Position numbers and translations under genes: made by a program. DNA of 64,000 nucleotides, from NCBI GenBank assembly GCA_965214695.1, contig OZ243967.1:1178001-1242000 (forward strand), in the 5' to 3' direction. This DNA is from JAPOXR01 sp965214695. Its GTDB lineage: Bacteria; Pseudomonadota; Alphaproteobacteria; Rhodobacterales; Rhodobacteraceae. The notes below the pieces were generated by a model that saw only the letters and a list, made by a program, of their open reading frames with translations, searched no databases and was not told the DNA's origin. This document shows positions 60,499 to 64,000 of this stretch, piece after piece (the stretch's first letter is position 1; each line of letters starts with the position of its first letter).

Positions 60499-62811
60499 AT
60501 GGCGAAACCGCCGGATGTTGCAACCAGGGATTTCGGGACATGGCTGGGCGAAAAGATCGTCTCGGCCCGTTATGTTGTCATCCTGGCAGCGCTTGCCTTG
60601 GTCGGCGCGGCGGCGAGCGGCGTCATCTTCCTGACTGTCTCCACGGATTACCGGGCGTTCTTCAACAAGGACAACCCGGAACTCCTGGCGCTGGAGTCAC
60701 TGGAGCGCGTTTACGAGAAGAGCGACTATGTCCTGCTGATGATCGTGCCGGATGACGGTGACGCCACCTCGGAGCCGGCACTCTCGGCCGCCATCTGGTT
60801 GACCGAGCGGGCATGGCAGACACCCTACGCGACCCGCGTCGATTCCATTGCCAATTTCCCGCACACGACGGCAGATGAAGACTGGCTGGTGGTGCAGGAT
60901 CTGGTGGACACGGAGAAGGCGGGCGACCCGCAGGAGCGCAGCAGGATTCGTGCCACGGCCCTTGCCGACCCGCGGCTCGCAGGCAACCTCGTGGCCCGGG
61001 ATGGTGCCGTAAGCGCCGTCAGCATCACTGTCAAGCTGCCGGACGGGGACAATGCCGCGAGCATCGCCGAGGTCGCTGGATTCGCATACCAGATCGTCGC
61101 CGACGCGAAGGAGAAGTTTCCCGGTATCGATTTTCGACCCGTCGGCACGGTGATCATCAATCAGGCCTTTTCCGACGCGACACTGGCGACCTCGAGAACG
61201 GTTTCTCCTGCCGCCCTCGCAGTCATGGCGGTGATTCTCGGGTTGATGACCCGCGGCATGGCGGGGGTCGTCGCAACTGGCGGCGTTGTCATCCTGTCCG
61301 TCCTGGCTGCGATGGGCATAGCAGGCTGGGTCGGCATTCCGCTGTCCACGGCCACGTCGGCGGTGCCGGTCATCGTTCTCACCCTGGCAGTGGCCAACTG
61401 CCTTCATGTTATCGTCACAACGCGGCAACGCCTCGGGGACGGGATTCCCAAACACGCGGCCGTTGCACAATCGGTCCAGGAGAATCTGAACCCGATATTC
61501 CTTGCAAGCGCAACCACGGCCTTCGGGTTTCTGATGATGAATTTTTCCGAGGTTCCGCCCTACCGGCAACTCGGAACACTTGTCGCCGCCGGGGCGGCCA
61601 TTTCCTTCCTGCTGTCTGTCACCTTCCTGCCGGCACTCCTGTCCGTGGTTCCCATTCGACCGTTTCGCCCGGGGAGGTCACAGTTTGGAATTCACGCCAT
61701 TGCAGAATTCACGCTGCGGCGGCGAAAACCGCTGCTGTGGTTGTCAGTGGCTGTCATCATCGGCCTGTGCGCTGCCCTTCCACGCAACGAACTCAATGAT
61801 GTGCTGACCAATTTCTTCGGCGAGGATGTCCAGCTGCGCAAGGATACCGATTTCCTTGACGAACATCTCAGCGGCAACACCGCAATCGAATACTCGATCG
61901 AAGCAGACGGCCCGGACGGGATCACCGAGCCTGCCTTCCTCGAAGACGTCTCCGCCTTTGCCGACTGGTTCCGGGCGCAGCCGGAGACACGGCACGTGCT
62001 TGTCATCAGCGACACGTTCCGCCAGCTGAACAAGAGCCTGCATGGCGATGACCCGGCCGCCTACCGGATCCCCGAAGACCGCAAGCTTGCCGCGCAACTC
62101 CTGCTCCTCTACGAACTGTCCCTTCCCTTCGGTCTCGACGTCAACAATCGCATCAACATAGACAAATCGGCGACACGCATGACCGTGACCACCAGGACCC
62201 TGTCCACGAAAGAGCTGCTCGAATTCGATGCGCGGGCAAAATCCTGGCTTGATGACTCGGCGTCGCATTTTTCCCGGGTCCAAAGTTCGGGCGCTTCACT
62301 AATGTTCGCCCATCTCGGGCAACGTAATATCCGGGCGATGCTGGTCGGGACGATCATTGCGTTCCTGGGGATCTCCGTCCTCCTGGTCGCCGCATTTCGT
62401 TCGCTTCGCCTCGGCCTGGTGAGCCTGGCGCCGAACTTCGTTCCTGTCCTGGCCGGATTTGGCATCTGGGGACTGACCGTCGGTGAGGTCGGTCTTGCGC
62501 TGTCGGTTGTCATGGCCATGACGATCGGTATCGTCGTGGACGACACCGTGCACTTTCTCAGCAAGTATCTTCAGGCGAGGCGTGAGCTTGGCAAATCTCC
62601 CGAAGACGCGGTGCGCCATGCCTTCGGAACCGTCGGCCGGGCCTTGTTCGCGACCACCACCATACTGGTGGCAGGATTCCTGGTCCTGGGCACGTCCAGC
62701 TTTGCTCCCACCGGGCAGATGGGACAGTTGACAGCCATCGTCATTTCGCTCGCCCTGGCATTCGATTTCCTGTTCCTGCCACCATTGCTGCTGGCGCTGG
62801 ATCGTCGCTGA
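60499..62811 (+). CDS. MMPL/RND-superfamily membrane transporter
   Basis: ATG 60499, seven bases after AGAGGT, gives 770 residues; in-frame starts at 60454 and 60484 are alternatives. Architecture: helix 1 (VVILAALALVGAAASGVIFL), a periplasmic domain of about 190 residues, a six-helix block (from SPAALAVMAVILGLMTRGMA), a second single helix (LLWLSVAVIIGLCAAL), a second periplasmic domain, and a last block with AMTIGIVVDDTVHFLSKYLQ. The Asp pair in GIVVDDTVHF is the proton-relay motif; the first half has LAVANCLHVIV without it, as in many MMPL lipid or hydrophobic-compound exporters. Placed directly behind an NHLP precursor, it may export the peptide product; lipid transport is the main alternative. 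Confidence 0.88.
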   Translation: MAKPPDVATRDFGTWLGEKIVSARYVVILAALALVGAAASGVIFLTVSTDYRAFFNKDNPELLALESLERVYEKSDYVLLMIVPDDGDATSEPALSAAIWLTERAWQTPYATRVDSIANFPHTTADEDWLVVQDLVDTEKAGDPQERSRIRATALADPRLAGNLVARDGAVSAVSITVKLPDGDNAASIAEVAGFAYQIVADAKEKFPGIDFRPVGTVIINQAFSDATLATSRTVSPAALAVMAVILGLMTRGMAGVVATGGVVILSVLAAMGIAGWVGIPLSTATSAVPVIVLTLAVANCLHVIVTTRQRLGDGIPKHAAVAQSVQENLNPIFLASATTAFGFLMMNFSEVPPYRQLGTLVAAGAAISFLLSVTFLPALLSVVPIRPFRPGRSQFGIHAIAEFTLRRRKPLLWLSVAVIIGLCAALPRNELNDVLTNFFGEDVQLRKDTDFLDEHLSGNTAIEYSIEADGPDGITEPAFLEDVSAFADWFRAQPETRHVLVISDTFRQLNKSLHGDDPAAYRIPEDRKLAAQLLLLYELSLPFGLDVNNRINIDKSATRMTVTTRTLSTKELLEFDARAKSWLDDSASHFSRVQSSGASLMFAHLGQRNIRAMLVGTIIAFLGISVLLVAAFRSLRLGLVSLAPNFVPVLAGFGIWGLTVGEVGLALSVVMAMTIGIVVDDTVHFLSKYLQARRELGKSPEDAVRHAFGTVGRALFATTTILVAGFLVLGTSSFAPTGQMGQLTAIVISLALAFDFLFLPPLLLALDRR

Positions 62812-63160
62812 CTTCCTGTTGAGGCAAGGGCCAGGTCATCGGATGCGTGCGTCGTGGGGGCGGTTTTCAAGAAGAGCGATGCATCACCGGAACCTGTACC
62901 ATCTGCCTGCTGCTGACAGTTCGGTGATCTTCTGGTGGGCCCGGCGAACAGCCTGAATGCGGTGCCAGGACAACACCAACCACCATGGGCCTTCCGGAAA
63001 AGCAGTCACACCTTCACCAATCACTCACATACCTGACCCCGGTGAATTCAGACAACATCGAGTAGCGGCATGCAGGCCTGCATCGCAGGGCCCTGGTGAA
63101 ATCGGGCAGCAATGCGCGATGGCGGCATGCGGCACGGCGGCGCCTCACCATTGACCCGCG
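62812..63160. other. Intergenic region between convergent MMPL and GlnE-like genes
   Basis: About 350 bases. A 14-bp perfect palindrome ATGCAGGCCTGCAT lies at 63071-63084; it has no loop and no T-tract, so it is more like a protein-binding site than a terminator. No gene was seen. Confidence 0.4.
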
Positions 63161-64000
63161 TCACGCCGACCGGATTTGTTCGATGCAGGCCCGTGTCTCT
63201 GCCGCTGTCTTCGAGACGAGTTCGTCAAGCGAAGCACAATCCTCCTGCCCGACAGACTTCATGACAAATGCCCGGATCTGATCAGGCACCGCGTCGGTCG
63301 GACACCAATCACTGGCAGCCAGACCGAGAACAGCAGCCAGGTCGCGCTGCGCTTCGGCACTGGACGCCAGTTTCGCGGCCAGATCGGCTGGAATCAGCCG
63401 GTGCTCGCCGGCGACCCTGAATATGGATGGCAAATCAAGGGAGAGGAGGTCCGGCTCAGCGCCGGCAGAATTGATCTGCAGGTAGCGGCCTGCTCGTTCA
63501 ATGTCCTGCAGACCGCCCGCAATATTGCGTACGGAATCGGTCTCCAAGGCGTCATGGACCGCGGATTCTGGAATTTCCGGCATCTCGGTGCCGTGAGGGG
63601 TGCTGCCGGCAAGGCGCGTCTTCCGCATTTCGTCAAGACGCAAGGCGAGACCCGACTCGTCAGGCACCGGCAGGATGCGGGCACCGGCGAGATTACAAAG
63701 ATCGTCCAGCGACGCACGATCTCCATACCTGTCGCGGAAATCGGCGAAGGCTCCGATAAAGATGTCCTGCCCTTTTCCTGCAGGCGCAATGAGAAGATTG
63801 TCGCGGGCGAATATCCGCAGGGCCCTGGTAAACCGGCCCCGGACCCGGTGGAGATTCTGCGTAAATCCACCTTCAACAATGATGGCGAGGTTCAGTTCGG
63901 CTCCGAGGAGCCTGCGCAACCCGGCGAGATCACCGAAACCCAAGGCCGCGATCCCGCTACCTGGCTGCACAGGCCTGCTATCCGAGATGTCGTCACAGAC
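63161..64000 (-). CDS. glnE: C-terminal half of a divergent GlnE-like glutamine synthetase adenylyltransferase, 5' end outside window
   Basis: The frame is open to the window edge (280 codons shown). By eye it follows the second half of GlnE: AALGFGDLAGLRRLLGAELN corresponds to the L-G-K-L-G-G-R-E...S-D-L-D-L core; APAGKGQDIFIGAFADFRDR corresponds to R-L-R-P-x-G-x-x-G-P...F-x-x-Y; DSVRNIAGGLQDIERAGRYL corresponds to D-x-K-x-x-x-G-G-L-x-D-I-E-F; and CASLDELVSKTAAETRACIE to the family's end. GlnE modifies glutamine synthetase in response to nitrogen. The metal-binding D-L-D reads E-L-N and the RLRP motif is lost, so this domain may be inactive. No frameshift is visible. The assignment rests on motif order, not a computed alignment. 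Confidence 0.5.
   Translation of the reverse strand, partial: VCDDISDSRPVQPGSGIAALGFGDLAGLRRLLGAELNLAIIVEGGFTQNLHRVRGRFTRALRIFARDNLLIAPAGKGQDIFIGAFADFRDRYGDRASLDDLCNLAGARILPVPDESGLALRLDEMRKTRLAGSTPHGTEMPEIPESAVHDALETDSVRNIAGGLQDIERAGRYLQINSAGAEPDLLSLDLPSIFRVAGEHRLIPADLAAKLASSAEAQRDLAAVLGLAASDWCPTDAVPDQIRAFVMKSVGQEDCASLDELVSKTAAETRACIEQIRSA

Overview
The window reads as chromosomal DNA of a high-GC (roughly 60-65% by eye) Gram-negative bacterium, most likely an alphaproteobacterium; I cannot place it to genus. Reasons: the tRNA-Met and tRNA-Ser sequences, a fused TRAP permease with a TAXI-type binding protein, PreT/PreA pyrimidine reduction, a form-II CoxSLM-type molybdenum hydroxylase cluster, a TIGR/CTC-type long L25 followed by pth, and many short-spaced or ATGA-overlapping gene pairs.

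Layout. 1-4632 is a decayed accessory region: the 5' part of a sugar ABC binding-protein gene, a broken GntR regulator with a TGTATACA operator, a multiply frameshifted second sugar-binding-protein gene whose N-terminus is cut exactly where a DUF4338 (DruA-like) fragment begins, a parDE toxin-antitoxin pair, a small HTH-like gene and a perfect 48-bp tandem repeat. It ends at the 3' side of a tRNA-Ser gene, the usual position of an integrated element. 4907-21812 carries two gene sets for reductive pyrimidine breakdown: preT-preA, then aminotransferase, N-carbamoyl-beta-alanine amidohydrolase, dihydropyrimidinase and a four-gene NMT1/THI5-type ABC transporter, closed by a hairpin. Between them, on the other strand, sit a TAXI-TRAP transporter and an M20 peptidase; two perfect 10-bp hairpins lie between the TRAP genes and one holds the permease ribosome-binding site.

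21897-33322 is core genome: truA, ileS, ychF, a VOC protein, an isolated trpA, lldD, rplY-pth, a DUF2237 gene and a 511-residue fusion of a class I glutamine amidotransferase to an inositol-monophosphatase-like domain. 34020-38408 is one large autotransporter with a near-identical 278-bp internal duplication. 38813-47356 holds a class III aminotransferase and a sugar uptake locus (binding protein, single-domain ATPase, permease, GH1 glycosidase) with a convergent, very long ADP-ribosylglycohydrolase-type gene; a lone HEPN gene follows.

48567-58328 is one long leftward cluster: MoxR ATPase and VWA protein (CoxD/CoxE type), XdhC, a molybdopterin-binding protein with a degenerate nucleotidyltransferase half, the 2Fe-2S, Mo and FAD hydroxylase subunits, and a ureohydrolase of the agmatinase family.

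58461-64000 ends with an AbrB-type membrane protein, tRNA-Met, and the most unusual item: a 91-residue NHLP-leader RiPP-type precursor ending in Gly-Arg-Cys-Cys-Cys, with its own promoter, followed by an MMPL/RND-type exporter but with no maturation enzyme in view. The last gene, cut by the window edge, looks like the C-terminal half of a GlnE whose transferase signature has decayed. The best candidates for an undescribed system are the NHLP/MMPL pair and the amidotransferase-phosphatase fusion.
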